Position numbers and translations under genes: made by a program. 64,000 nucleotides of DNA from contig NZ_CP051185.1 of assembly GCF_012516315.1 (NCBI RefSeq), positions 4,035,363 to 4,099,362 on the forward strand, written 5' to 3'. Shown one piece after another: positions 29,887 through 39,319 of this stretch (the stretch's first letter is position 1; each line of letters opens with the position of its first letter). The DNA comes from Limnospira fusiformis SAG 85.79 (lineage in GTDB: Bacteria > Cyanobacteriota > Cyanobacteriia > Cyanobacteriales > Microcoleaceae). The notes below the pieces were generated by a model, which saw only the letters and a program-made list of their open reading frames with translations, was not told the origin of the DNA and did no database searches.

Positions 29887-30831
29887 ATGTCTGAACCGCT
29901 GATTTCTGCGATCATTTGTACCCATAATCGAGCCAACTACTTAGGGGCGGCGATCGATAGCTTGCTAGACCAGGAATTTGATGAGTTTGAGGTGATAGTG
30001 GTAGATAATGCTTCGAGCGATCGCACCCGTGAAATAGTCGAAAGCAAACTCGATCACCCTAAACTCGGTTATGTCTACGAGCCGATCACAGGTCTGTCCG
30101 TCGCCCGCAATACCGGAGCCAAAACCGCCCAGGCTCAAATTTTAGCTTACCTAGACGATGATGCCGTCGCTAGTCGCCAATGGCTAAGGGTACTCTACAG
30201 AGCGTATCAAGACAACCATAAACTAGCCGTAGCAGGAGGTCGCGTTACCTTAATTTGGCCAGAAGGCATCACCCCACCCCCATGGCTATCCCCCGGTTTA
30301 GCCGAAAACTTAGGAGCATATAACCTGGGAGATGATATCCTTTATATCACTAATCCCGGCTTAACCCCCAGAGGACTAAACTACTCTATCCGCCGCACCT
30401 TTCTTGACCAAATTGGAGGCTTTGACCCTAATCTAGGTAGAGTGGGAAAACGGCTGCTTTCTAACGAAGAACTGGTGATGACAGAAGAAGCTCTCAACCG
30501 AGGCTGGGAGGTGGCTTATATTCCCGATGCTTTGGTGGCTCATAATGTCGCTCCGGAAAGAGTTAAGCGCAGTTGGTTCATGGAGAGAGGCTGGTGGCAG
30601 GGAATTAGTGAGTGTTACCGTGAACAACTGTCAGGACGCGCCAACTGGGGACAATTAGGGCGGGGCGGCGAGAATATGGTCAGAGGACTTTACAAATCCC
30701 TAAAGTATTTTAACGATCCAGCTACCCGATTTGATAATTTGGTTTATGCTTATGGTCAAATTGGCTATTTAGGAGCGGCGATCGCTGGTTTGTTAAACAT
30801 CAACAACACAGCCACCAAACCCAAAACATGA
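29887..30831 (+). CDS. GT2 family glycosyltransferase A
   Basis: A 314-aa inverting glycosyltransferase with a GT-A fold, expected to transfer a sugar from a nucleotide donor during polysaccharide synthesis. The N-terminal nucleotide-binding motif ISAIICTHNRANYL is followed by VVDNASSDRT and the DxD-type metal site AYLDDDAV. A later segment, SNEELVMTEEALNRGW, holds the probable base ED/EE. The ATG at 29887 (AGGAAC upstream) is preferred to an in-frame GTG at 29800, which would add 29 unrelated residues. It is first in a three-gene operon with the second GT2 and an acetyltransferase. Confidence 0.85.
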   Translation: MSEPLISAIICTHNRANYLGAAIDSLLDQEFDEFEVIVVDNASSDRTREIVESKLDHPKLGYVYEPITGLSVARNTGAKTAQAQILAYLDDDAVASRQWLRVLYRAYQDNHKLAVAGGRVTLIWPEGITPPPWLSPGLAENLGAYNLGDDILYITNPGLTPRGLNYSIRRTFLDQIGGFDPNLGRVGKRLLSNEELVMTEEALNRGWEVAYIPDALVAHNVAPERVKRSWFMERGWWQGISECYREQLSGRANWGQLGRGGENMVRGLYKSLKYFNDPATRFDNLVYAYGQIGYLGAAIAGLLNINNTATKPKT

Positions 30832-30872
30832 GAAATCACCTATCTTAATGGTCTACTTATCAACATTGTGTT

Positions 30873-31823
30873 ATGAGCATTACTGCATCCAAAATTCCCG
30901 TTTCCGTGCTAATTCCTGCCAAAAATGAACAGGAAAACCTCCCCGCTTGTCTAGCTAGTGTGGCTGTGGCTGATGAAATTTTGGTGGTCGATTCTCAAAG
31001 TAGCGATCGCACTGTGGAAATTTCCGAGAGTCTGGGAGCTAAAGTTGTACAATTCCACTTCAATGGTCAATGGCCGAAAAAGAAAAACTGGTCCTTAGAA
31101 AACCTCCCCTTTCGTAATGAATGGGTGCTAATTGTGGACTGTGACGAACGCATCACCCCCGAATCTTGGCAAGAAATTGCCCAAAAAATCCAAGACCCGG
31201 AATATTCTGGCTATTACATTAATCGTCGGGTATTCTTCCTGGGGAAATGGATTCGCCACGGCGGTAAATATCCCGACTGGAACCTGCGTCTATTCAAGCA
31301 TAAACTAGGTCGCTACGAAAATCTAAACACGGAGAATGTCCGCAATACCGGAGATAACGAAGTACACGAGCACGTAGTTATCTCGGAAGGAAAAGTCGGT
31401 TATCTTCAAGAAGATATGCTTCATGAGGATTTCCGGGATTTGTTCCACTGGATAGAACGCCATAACCGTTATTCTAACTGGGAAGCACGGGTTTACTACA
31501 ATATCCTCACGGGTCAGGACGATAGTAAAACCATTGGGGCTGATTTATTTGGAGATGCAGTCCAGCGGAAACGCTTTTTAAAAACTATTTGGGTCCGACT
31601 GCCCTTTAAGCCTCTGTTGCGATTTATCCTATTCTATATTATCCAACTGGGTTTTTTGGATGGTCGCGCTGGCTATATTTATGGCCGACTATTGAGCCAA
31701 TATGAATATCAAATTGGGGTGAAACTGTACGAATTGCGTCAATTTGGTGGTCAGTTGAATGTGGCTAAAACCACCACAAACACGGTCACGCCTCAGTCTG
31801 TACCTCAAACAGTGGAAAAATGA
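30873..31823 (+). CDS. GT2 family glycosyltransferase B (WaaE/KdtX-like)
   Basis: A 316-aa GT-A glycosyltransferase. The opening SVLIPAKNEQENLPACL, the VVDSQSSDRT loop and the DxD motif IVDCDERITP match the subfamily that includes WaaE-like sugar transferases. GWIRHGGKYPDW-type sequence (seen as KWIRHGGKYPDWNLRLF) and EVHEH are also subfamily marks. The C-terminal part has a hydrophobic amphipathic helix (FKPLLRFILFYIIQLGFLDG) suggesting membrane attachment. It overlaps the following acetyltransferase by four bases (ATGA), implying translational coupling. Probable role is exopolysaccharide or hormogonium-type slime synthesis; acceptor unknown. Confidence 0.85.
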   Translation: MSITASKIPVSVLIPAKNEQENLPACLASVAVADEILVVDSQSSDRTVEISESLGAKVVQFHFNGQWPKKKNWSLENLPFRNEWVLIVDCDERITPESWQEIAQKIQDPEYSGYYINRRVFFLGKWIRHGGKYPDWNLRLFKHKLGRYENLNTENVRNTGDNEVHEHVVISEGKVGYLQEDMLHEDFRDLFHWIERHNRYSNWEARVYYNILTGQDDSKTIGADLFGDAVQRKRFLKTIWVRLPFKPLLRFILFYIIQLGFLDGRAGYIYGRLLSQYEYQIGVKLYELRQFGGQLNVAKTTTNTVTPQSVPQTVEK

Positions 31824-32404
31824 CGAAAACCGACACATCGACAGAAGCCTGGGTTGATCTGCGAAAGTATGATCAATCTGGGTTTGACCGGGGGAAGCCA
31901 GGATGGTTTATTTTGCTGTGGTGGCTGGTTCAGGCGATCGCCTTTCCCCTCACTCCTCACCCGTTTAATAACATTCGCTGTGGGATTTTGCGACTGTTTG
32001 GGGCCAAAATTGGTCAAGGGGTAATTATTCGACCTACCGCTAGGTTTACTTACCCCTGGAAAGTGGCGATCGGTGATTATAGTTGGATTGGTGATGATGT
32101 GGTACTTTATAGCCTAGACCGTATCGAAATCGGTGAGCATTGCGTGATTTCTCAAAAGTCCTATTTGTGTACCGGAAGCCACGATATCCATGACCCCGCT
32201 TTTGGTCTACAAACCGCCTCAATCGCGATCGCCCCTGGGGTGTGGGTGGCTACAGATTGCTTTATCGGACCGGGTGTGGCGATCGGTGCTAATACAGTTG
32301 TCGGCGCTAGATCCAGCGTCTTCAGTGACCTACCAGCAGCCCAAATTTGCTTAGGAACCCCCTGTCGTCCCCATTCCCCCCGAAATCTCATAATTAACAA
32401 TTAA
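31820..32404 (+). CDS. Hexapeptide-repeat O-acetyltransferase (WcaF/HpsU-like)
   Basis: A 194-aa left-handed beta-helix acetyltransferase that would acetylate a sugar of the polysaccharide made by the two preceding transferases. Hexapeptide turns run from IGQGVIIRPTARF through IGDDVVLYSLDRIEIGEHCVI to IGPGVAIGANTVVGARS. The probable catalytic His lies in CTGSHDIHDPAF. The N terminus has a WWLVQAIAFPL hydrophobic segment. The protein resembles WcaF and cyanobacterial HpsU of hormogonium polysaccharide loci. The gene's last codons (IINN) are encoded by the start of the AT heptamer tract that opens array 3. Confidence 0.82.
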   Translation: MTKTDTSTEAWVDLRKYDQSGFDRGKPGWFILLWWLVQAIAFPLTPHPFNNIRCGILRLFGAKIGQGVIIRPTARFTYPWKVAIGDYSWIGDDVVLYSLDRIEIGEHCVISQKSYLCTGSHDIHDPAFGLQTASIAIAPGVWVATDCFIGPGVAIGANTVVGARSSVFSDLPAAQICLGTPCRPHSPRNLIINN

Positions 32405-32408
32405 TAAT

Positions 32409-35218
32409 TAATAATTAATAATTAATAATTATGGGGGCGGGTTCTGTTAGTTGATCGCCTTCCCACCCCACCATATTAATAAACCCGATCCAACTCGGGG
32501 CTGCTGTTATTCATTCATAGTCTTATAGGTCGATACTGCGGAAGGTGAACTGCGGTTGAGGTAGCGGAAAATCCAATACTTAAATACCGCATCTAATATA
32601 ACCGGAAAAGTTGCAATAAAGAGAAAGTTAAAATCTCGACTTTCTGCTACTCCTAAATTTCTAGCCACACTTTCCATAATTACCTCCCATAATAATTAAT
32701 AATTAATAATTATGGGGGCGGGTTCTGTTAGTTGATCGCCTTCCCACCCCACCATATTAATAAACCCGATCCAACTCGGGGCTGCTGTTATTCATTCATA
32801 GTCTTATAGGTCGATACTGCGGAAGGTGAACTGCGGTTGAGGTAGCGGAAAATCCAATACTTAAATACCGCATCTAATATAACCGGAAAAGTTGCAATAA
32901 AGAGAAAGTTAAAATCTCGACTTTCTGCTACTCCTAAATTTCTAGCCACACTTTCCATAATTACCTCCCATAATAATTAATAATTAATAATTATGGGGGC
33001 GGGTTCTGTTAGTTGATCGCCTTCCCACCCCACCATATTAATAAACCCGATCCAACTCGGGGCTGCTGTTATTCATTCATAGTCTTATAGGTCGATACTG
33101 CGGAAGGTGAACTGCGGTTGAGGTAGCGGAAAATCCAATACTTAAATACCGCATCTAATATAACCGGAAAAGTTGCAATAAAGAGAAAGTTAAAATCTCG
33201 ACTTTCTGCTACTCCTAAATTTCTAGCCACACTTTCCATAATTACCTCCCATAATAATTAATAATTAATAATTATGGGGGCGGGTTCTGTTAGTTGATCG
33301 CCTTCCCACCCCACCATATTAATAAACCCGATCCAACTCGGGGCTGCTGTTATTCATTCATAGTCTTATAGGTCGATACTGCGGAAGGTGAACTGCGGTT
33401 GAGGTAGCGGAAAATCCAATACTTAAATACCGCATCTAATATAACCGGAAAAGTTGCAATAAAGAGAAAGTTAAAATCTCGACTTTCTGCTACTCCTAAA
33501 TTTCTAGCCACACTTTCCATAATTACCTCCCATAATAATTAATAATTAATAATTATGGGGGCGGGTTCTGTTAGTTGATCGCCTTCCCACCCCACCATAT
33601 TAATAAACCCGATCCAACTCGGGGCTGCTGTTATTCATTCATAGTCTTATAGGTCGATACTGCGGAAGGTGAACTGCGGTTGAGGTAGCGGAAAATCCAA
33701 TACTTAAATACCGCATCTAATATAACCGGAAATGTTGCAATAAACAGAAAGTTAAAATCTCGACTTTCTGCTACTCCTAAATTTCTAGCCACACTTTCCA
33801 TAATTACCTCCCATAATAATTAATAATTAATAATTATGGGGGCGGGTTCTGTTAGTTGATCGCCTTCCCACCCCACCATATTAATAAACCCGATCCAACT
33901 CGGGGCTGCTGTTATTCATTCATAGTCTTATAGGTCGATACTGTGGAAGGTGAACTGCGGTTGAGGTAGCGGAAAATCCAATACTTAAATACCGCATCTA
34001 ATATAACCGGAAAAGTTGCAATAAAGAGAAAGTTAAAATCTCGACTTTCTGCTACTCCTAAATTTCTAGCCACACTTTCCATAATTACCTCCCATAATAA
34101 TTAATAATTAATAATTATGGGGGCGGGTTCTGTTAGTTGATCGCCTTCCCACCCCACCATATTAATAAACCCGATCCAACTCGGGGCTGCTGTTATTCAT
34201 TCATAGTCTTATAGGTCGATACTGCGGAAGGTGAACTGCGGTTGAGGTAGCGGAAAATCCAATACTTAAATACCGCATCTAATATAACCGGAAAAGTTGC
34301 AATAAAGAGAAAGTTAAAATCTCGACTTTCTGCTACTCCTAAATTTCTAGCCACACTTTCCATAATTACCTCCCATAATAATTAATAATTAATAATTATG
34401 GGGGCGGGTTCTGTTAGTTGATCGCCTTCCCACCCCACCATATTAATAAACCCGATCCAACTCGGGGCTGCTGTTATTCATTCATAGTCTTATAGGTCGA
34501 TACTGCGGAAGGTGAACTGCGGTTGAGGTAGCGGAAAATCCAATACTTAAATACCGCATCTAATATAACCGGAAAAGTTGCAATAAAGAGAAAGTTAAAA
34601 TCTCGACTTTCTGCTACTCCTAAATTTCTAGCCACACTTTCCATAATTACCTCCCATAATAATTAATAATTAATAATTATGGGGGCGGGTTCTGTTAGTT
34701 GATCGCCTTCCCACCCCACCATATTAATAAACCCGATCCAACTCGGGTCTGCTGTTATTCATTCATAGTCTTATAGGTCGATACTGCGGAAGGTGAACTG
34801 CGGTTGAGGTAGCGGAAAATCCAATACTTAAATACCGCATCTAATATAACCGGAAAAGTTGCAATAAAGAGAAAGTTAAAATCTCGACTTTCTGCTACTC
34901 CTAAATTTCTAGCCACACTTTCCATAATTACCTCCCATAATAATTAATAATTAATAATTATGGGGGCGGGTTCTGTTAGTTGATCGCCTTCCCACCCCAC
35001 CATATTAATAAACCCGATCCAACTCGGGGCTGCTGTTATTCATTCATAGTCTTATAGGTCGATACTGCGGAAGGTGAACTGCGGTTGAGGTAGCGGAAAA
35101 TCCAATACTTAAATACCGCATCTAATATAACCGGAAATGTTGCAATAAACAGAAAGTTAAAATCTCGACTTTCTGCTACTCCGAAATGTCTAGCCACACT
35201 TTCCAGAATTACCTCCCA
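32409..35218. repeat. Tandem array 3: ten exact 281-bp units from the pxcA 3' end
   Basis: TCATTCATAG recurs at 32511, 32792, 33073, 33354, 33635, 33916, 34197, 34478, 34759 and 35040, exactly 281 bp apart. Each unit has an AATTAAT heptamer tract, an ATGGGGGCGGG box, about 70 bp of the pxcA downstream region and the last 61 codons of pxcA. The tenth unit is the real gene end. The nine extra copies share CTCCTAAATTTC and TTCCATAATT where the genuine gene has CTCCGAAATGTC and TTCCAGAATT. Copy 5 and the genuine copy share AATGTTGCAATAAACAG against AAAGTTGCAATAAAGAG elsewhere, which suggests exchange within the array. Confidence 0.97.
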
Positions 35219-36457
35219 ACCGTGGGGGGAGTGGAAACCTACGAACATATCAGTTAACAAAATAATGATAAATGCCTTGGCGCTATCACTGAGACCATAA
35301 ATTATATCCCCCATAAATGATTTCAAAACTTGCACTTCTTGCTTGTTGTTAGACAAAATTAACACAAACGTAAACACTGATATAATATCAGCAAAAATGT
35401 TTTTAATAGCATTAGAACTTAATGTGCGATATTCCTCGGCAATTTTGATGGCTTTGGCTTGGGTTCTTTCCTCCAACTCTTCCTCGGTTAATTCTGGTAT
35501 GAAACCCACCATCATCTCAAACTTTAACCTGGCCTCATATCTCTCGATTTCCATCAATGCTTCTTCTTCCATGTCAACATTCATAAATATGGGCGTGTTT
35601 TCATTTACCCAAAATCTATCGACCAAGGGACCAACCACAAAGTTTTTCGACAATTGCTGAGTCAGAAGCGGCACTAAAATCAAAATGAGAATAAATCTAA
35701 TTGCAATAATAGTTTTAACTTTCGATTTCCGATAATCTTTAATGACCTGTTCTTCTGACTCTGGGTTAAGTTCCCGTTTAATGCGAGTCACAGTTCTGAG
35801 CAAAGTTCGAGGTAGAAAGCTAGTGCCGGAGTTTTCAGATTGGAGGTTATCTTTAAGATTATTATCCGCTTTGGGGGGAGAAATAGGGATATCTGAACTG
35901 AGAATAGACTTAGACTTTTGGGGAAGCGAAACCAGTCCATTTTCTGGATCGTTAGGTATCAGAGAACGGCTTTCTAAGTCCTCAAGTTTTACCAGTGCTT
36001 TAGATGTTGATGGTACTTTGCTTGGGGATTTTTTTTGATGATAACGGCTAGTTACAGCATCAATAAATTCTAGTTTTTCACAGACGATCGCAATGGTATC
36101 GGCATCTTGATGGCGATCGTAAATATCATCCTGATTCCGCAACTTTCGATTAAGTTCGGCGGGGTCTATTTGTTCGGAAATGGCGAAAATAGAGCGGCTA
36201 GTGTTAAATTCTGCCAACCGCATTTGAATGACTTGTAAATACCTATTAACCTCCGATTTAAAATAAGACAAGACTCGATCGCTATACTCATCAGAAGACG
36301 ACCCGATCGCCTCACCATGAAAATGCTCATTTTCCAGAGAGCGGATTTTGAGAGCCGCATCTAATGCCTGATCTAAAGCTCGATCAGGAGTATCACGAAA
36401 CCACTGATTAGCGCGATTGAGAAACCGCTTAAACTGAGTCCAATTTGAGGATGTCAT
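35036..36457 (-). CDS. pxcA: Proton extrusion protein PxcA (CemA family)
   Basis: A 473-aa inner-membrane protein of the PxcA/CemA family, needed in cyanobacteria for light-induced proton release and acclimation to pH and light change. The N-terminal 230 residues are hydrophilic (coiled-coil and Ser/Pro-rich linker). Four hydrophobic segments follow: IIAIRFILILILVPLLTQQ, IFADIISVFTFVLIL, AFIIILLTDMFVGFHSPHGW and [20 protein letters not shown]. The sequence FVGFHSPHGWEVILE is a family hallmark. It converges with the acetyltransferase gene across array 3, which contains nine extra copies of its last 61 codons. It diverges from the P-loop protein gene. Confidence 0.92.
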   Translation of the reverse strand: MTSSNWTQFKRFLNRANQWFRDTPDRALDQALDAALKIRSLENEHFHGEAIGSSSDEYSDRVLSYFKSEVNRYLQVIQMRLAEFNTSRSIFAISEQIDPAELNRKLRNQDDIYDRHQDADTIAIVCEKLEFIDAVTSRYHQKKSPSKVPSTSKALVKLEDLESRSLIPNDPENGLVSLPQKSKSILSSDIPISPPKADNNLKDNLQSENSGTSFLPRTLLRTVTRIKRELNPESEEQVIKDYRKSKVKTIIAIRFILILILVPLLTQQLSKNFVVGPLVDRFWVNENTPIFMNVDMEEEALMEIERYEARLKFEMMVGFIPELTEEELEERTQAKAIKIAEEYRTLSSNAIKNIFADIISVFTFVLILSNNKQEVQVLKSFMGDIIYGLSDSAKAFIIILLTDMFVGFHSPHGWEVILESVARHFGVAESRDFNFLFIATFPVILDAVFKYWIFRYLNRSSPSAVSTYKTMNE

Positions 36458-36537
36458 AGTGAGTTGCCATAAACACCTATTTGAGGTTAGGCGCGAAAAA
36501 ATGGTAATGTACGGGGTATATTAGCACTTTTACTGAA

Positions 36538-38763
36538 ATGGCTGTGGTTTGGCAATCACTGTGGATTACCGGAGGCTCACGAACAGGTAAAACTACCCGT
36601 TTGGTAGAGCAATTTTGTCTTTGGAGTCAAATGTATCTAGGCGCTATCAAAGCGCCCTATTCAGCCCCATTTAAGCCCAAGCACCCTCTACAAGGCTTGC
36701 GTCCCCTAGTTTTAGCTGCTAATGGAACCAATAAACGCCATTTAGTTGATAGGATAACCCAAGCATCTGCTGGACAATATCCATTTTCCGCCATCACCAT
36801 TATGGGATTTTTTCAGCAGGAAGTGCTTTTGTTCTGGCCCCTGCTAATTGAAGCCCTAGACCTGAGAGCCCAATTTCCCCAGAGGTTGCGTCCTGAACTA
36901 GAACAGGAACTTGCCAGCCAACTTTGGAGTCCTGAAATCGATAGCGGAAAATTAACGGACCTTGGGAAAGGACGCGATCGCATTGTCCGTACAACCCTCG
37001 ATCTATTACAACTAGCAGCACTCAGCGGCACGCCTGTTGAAGATCTGCCTAGTATTTTAGAACGCCATGAGGCTGTTGATGACATTCCTGAGACAACCTA
37101 TACCTGTATGACCGAGATGCTCCTGCGTTGGCAAAATTGGTGTCAGCAAAAGGGATTACTGACTTATGGGATTATAGCAGATTTATATTGGCCACATTTG
37201 TTAAAGCATCCCACCTATCAAAAGCATCTGCTCAATCAGCATCGAGTTATCTTAGCCGATGATGTGGATGAATACCCAGCGATCGCCCGCCATGTATTCG
37301 AGTTTTTATTAGAGAATCAAGTGATGGGAGCATTTACTTACAATCCCCAAGGTGCAGTGAGACTAGGTTTAGGGGCAGATCCTAAATATCTAGCACAGTT
37401 GCAAGATCGCTGTCAGATAGAACAGCTTTCTCCTGTCGAGGGTTTAGCGAAAACTCTCGGTACTCAGGTGGTGTCATGGATAAATCAAGATTATGGTCAC
37501 TTTCCCGACTTGAGCAACTCTCAGCAGTCAGTTTTTGCCATAGAAACCACCTCTAGGGCTGAACTATTGCGGCGGACTGCTACAACCATCATAGAAGCCA
37601 TTAAAAATGATCAAGTACAGCCCCAGGATATTGCTATCATCGCTCCGGGGCTAGATGCGATCGCCCGCTATAGCATTCGGGAAATTTTAACCCATGAAGG
37701 TATTGCCCTAGAAGAAATTCAACCACAGCAACCGCTGATAACTTCTTCCGTAGTGCGATCGCTACTTACCCTACTAGCCTTAGTATATCCAGGCTTAGGA
37801 CGGTTAGTAGATAAAGATGCGATCGCCGAAATGCTGACCATTATCAGTAGCCATATCCCAGAGAGTAAACACAGCAGCACATCAGACCCCGACTCACCCG
37901 CGGCCAATTTTCCCATCCAGAATGCGATCGATCCAGTGCGAGCCGGTTTATTAGCTGATCACTGTTTCGCCCTTGATGTGCAAAATCCGAAATTACTGCC
38001 AATTAATACCTTTCCACGCTGGGACTGCCTCGGCTACCGTGCAGCCAACACCTATAAATATATTTGTGAGTGGTTAGCCCTACAGCAACAGCAGTATCAT
38101 CAGAACCTCCTCCCCAGTCCTGTCGCCTTATTAGAGCGAGCCATCCAGGAATTTTTCCTTCCTAGGGCTACAGGTTCATCTTACTTAATTATGGATATGA
38201 ATCGCCCAGCCTTAAAGGTTTTTGCACAAATCGACCTGTTGCGGGAATTAATGGAAACCGCCATCCACTTTTGGAATATTTATACCAGAGACAAACCCCA
38301 GCCATCACCCTTAGAAACCGTCGAAATCACTCGCCAATTTATTGAACTGTTGCGCCGGGGAGTTGTGACCGCCAACCCCTATCCCATGGGAGAAATGGCT
38401 GTTAAACCTCATCGTGTCACCCTCGCCACCATTTTCCAATACCGTGTCAATCACCAATCCCATTCCTGGCACTTTTGGCTAGATGTGGCCTCACCCCTCT
38501 GGTTCCAAGAGGGAGCCAGTAGCCTTTGGGGTGCGCCTCTGTTTCTCAGAGATATTCAACAGCAGAGACAGCCTTGGACCAGTGAGGATATGATGGCAGC
38601 AAACCAACAAAGACTACAAAGGATAGTCTGGGATTTATTAAGTCGGGTTAGCGATCGCCTTTACCTGTGTCATAGTGAATTATCAGTTAACGGTCAAGAA
38701 CAACTCGGACCTCTTCTACCCCTCGTTAATAGTGTACAATACGCCCCTAGACCTAATCTGTAG
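36538..38763 (+). CDS. UvrD/AddB-like P-loop protein, cyanobacterial type
   Basis: A 741-aa protein with a Walker A motif GGSRTGKTT (residues 12-20) and a Walker B-like RVILADDVDEYP. Together with DIAIIAPGLDAI and a TSSVVRSLLTLLALVYP segment these recall superfamily I (UvrD/AddAB) helicase-like proteins. I do not see an intact full set of helicase motifs, nor the iron-sulfur cysteines of AddB nucleases, so it may be a recombination-associated ATPase without nuclease function. Similar cyanobacterial proteins are often labelled 'recombinase family protein'. The start ATG lies 80 bp from the pxcA start, with which it shares a divergent promoter region. Confidence 0.6.
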   Translation: MAVVWQSLWITGGSRTGKTTRLVEQFCLWSQMYLGAIKAPYSAPFKPKHPLQGLRPLVLAANGTNKRHLVDRITQASAGQYPFSAITIMGFFQQEVLLFWPLLIEALDLRAQFPQRLRPELEQELASQLWSPEIDSGKLTDLGKGRDRIVRTTLDLLQLAALSGTPVEDLPSILERHEAVDDIPETTYTCMTEMLLRWQNWCQQKGLLTYGIIADLYWPHLLKHPTYQKHLLNQHRVILADDVDEYPAIARHVFEFLLENQVMGAFTYNPQGAVRLGLGADPKYLAQLQDRCQIEQLSPVEGLAKTLGTQVVSWINQDYGHFPDLSNSQQSVFAIETTSRAELLRRTATTIIEAIKNDQVQPQDIAIIAPGLDAIARYSIREILTHEGIALEEIQPQQPLITSSVVRSLLTLLALVYPGLGRLVDKDAIAEMLTIISSHIPESKHSSTSDPDSPAANFPIQNAIDPVRAGLLADHCFALDVQNPKLLPINTFPRWDCLGYRAANTYKYICEWLALQQQQYHQNLLPSPVALLERAIQEFFLPRATGSSYLIMDMNRPALKVFAQIDLLRELMETAIHFWNIYTRDKPQPSPLETVEITRQFIELLRRGVVTANPYPMGEMAVKPHRVTLATIFQYRVNHQSHSWHFWLDVASPLWFQEGASSLWGAPLFLRDIQQQRQPWTSEDMMAANQQRLQRIVWDLLSRVSDRLYLCHSELSVNGQEQLGPLLPLVNSVQYAPRPNL

Positions 38764-39319
38764 GGGCGAAAAATTTTGCGACCCTACATTCCCCAATAGT
38801 TGAAACCGTCGATAAACCTCAGATAAAACTGGGTAGTATATATATCAGTTCTGCCAAGAGAGAAGTTAGGAAAACCGCCATATGAATCAAATTAAATTTA
38901 TGAAATCCCGCTCAATACCCCCCTAAACTCATCAGATAATCTCAATCATACCAAATATTTTTTAATGCTGATTAATTCCCAATTCAGCTATAATTCACCC
39001 TGAACCAGTAAATTCTCAGTGTTTGTGCATGACAAATATACTCAATAATACCTCTTGATTTTCCAGAATCAGTCACCGGAAAACCTCAATAATTTATGAT
39101 TAAAAGTCACAGTTTCTGCGATATTAGTATACGGGCATTGACTGAGCCATCATTAATCTGTTTAAATTGATAGCCATTCATCTTATGGCGATGACTTCAA
39201 ATCACCCATGTGGCTACCTTCCCCAAATCATGCCCCCAAAAACTTAAATAGCCTAACCGTTAAAATAACCCCTTGTCTATGCCAAAATTCCCAAGTCATC
39301 ACCAATTAGGAGTCACCTC
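38764..39319. other. Intergenic region upstream of the first RTX gene
   Basis: About 550 bp without a convincing gene. AT-rich, with TAGTATATATATCAG around 38834 and several short AT palindromes. AGGAG lies 9 bases before the RTX start at 39320. It probably holds that gene's promoter; nothing else is recognised. Confidence 0.35.
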
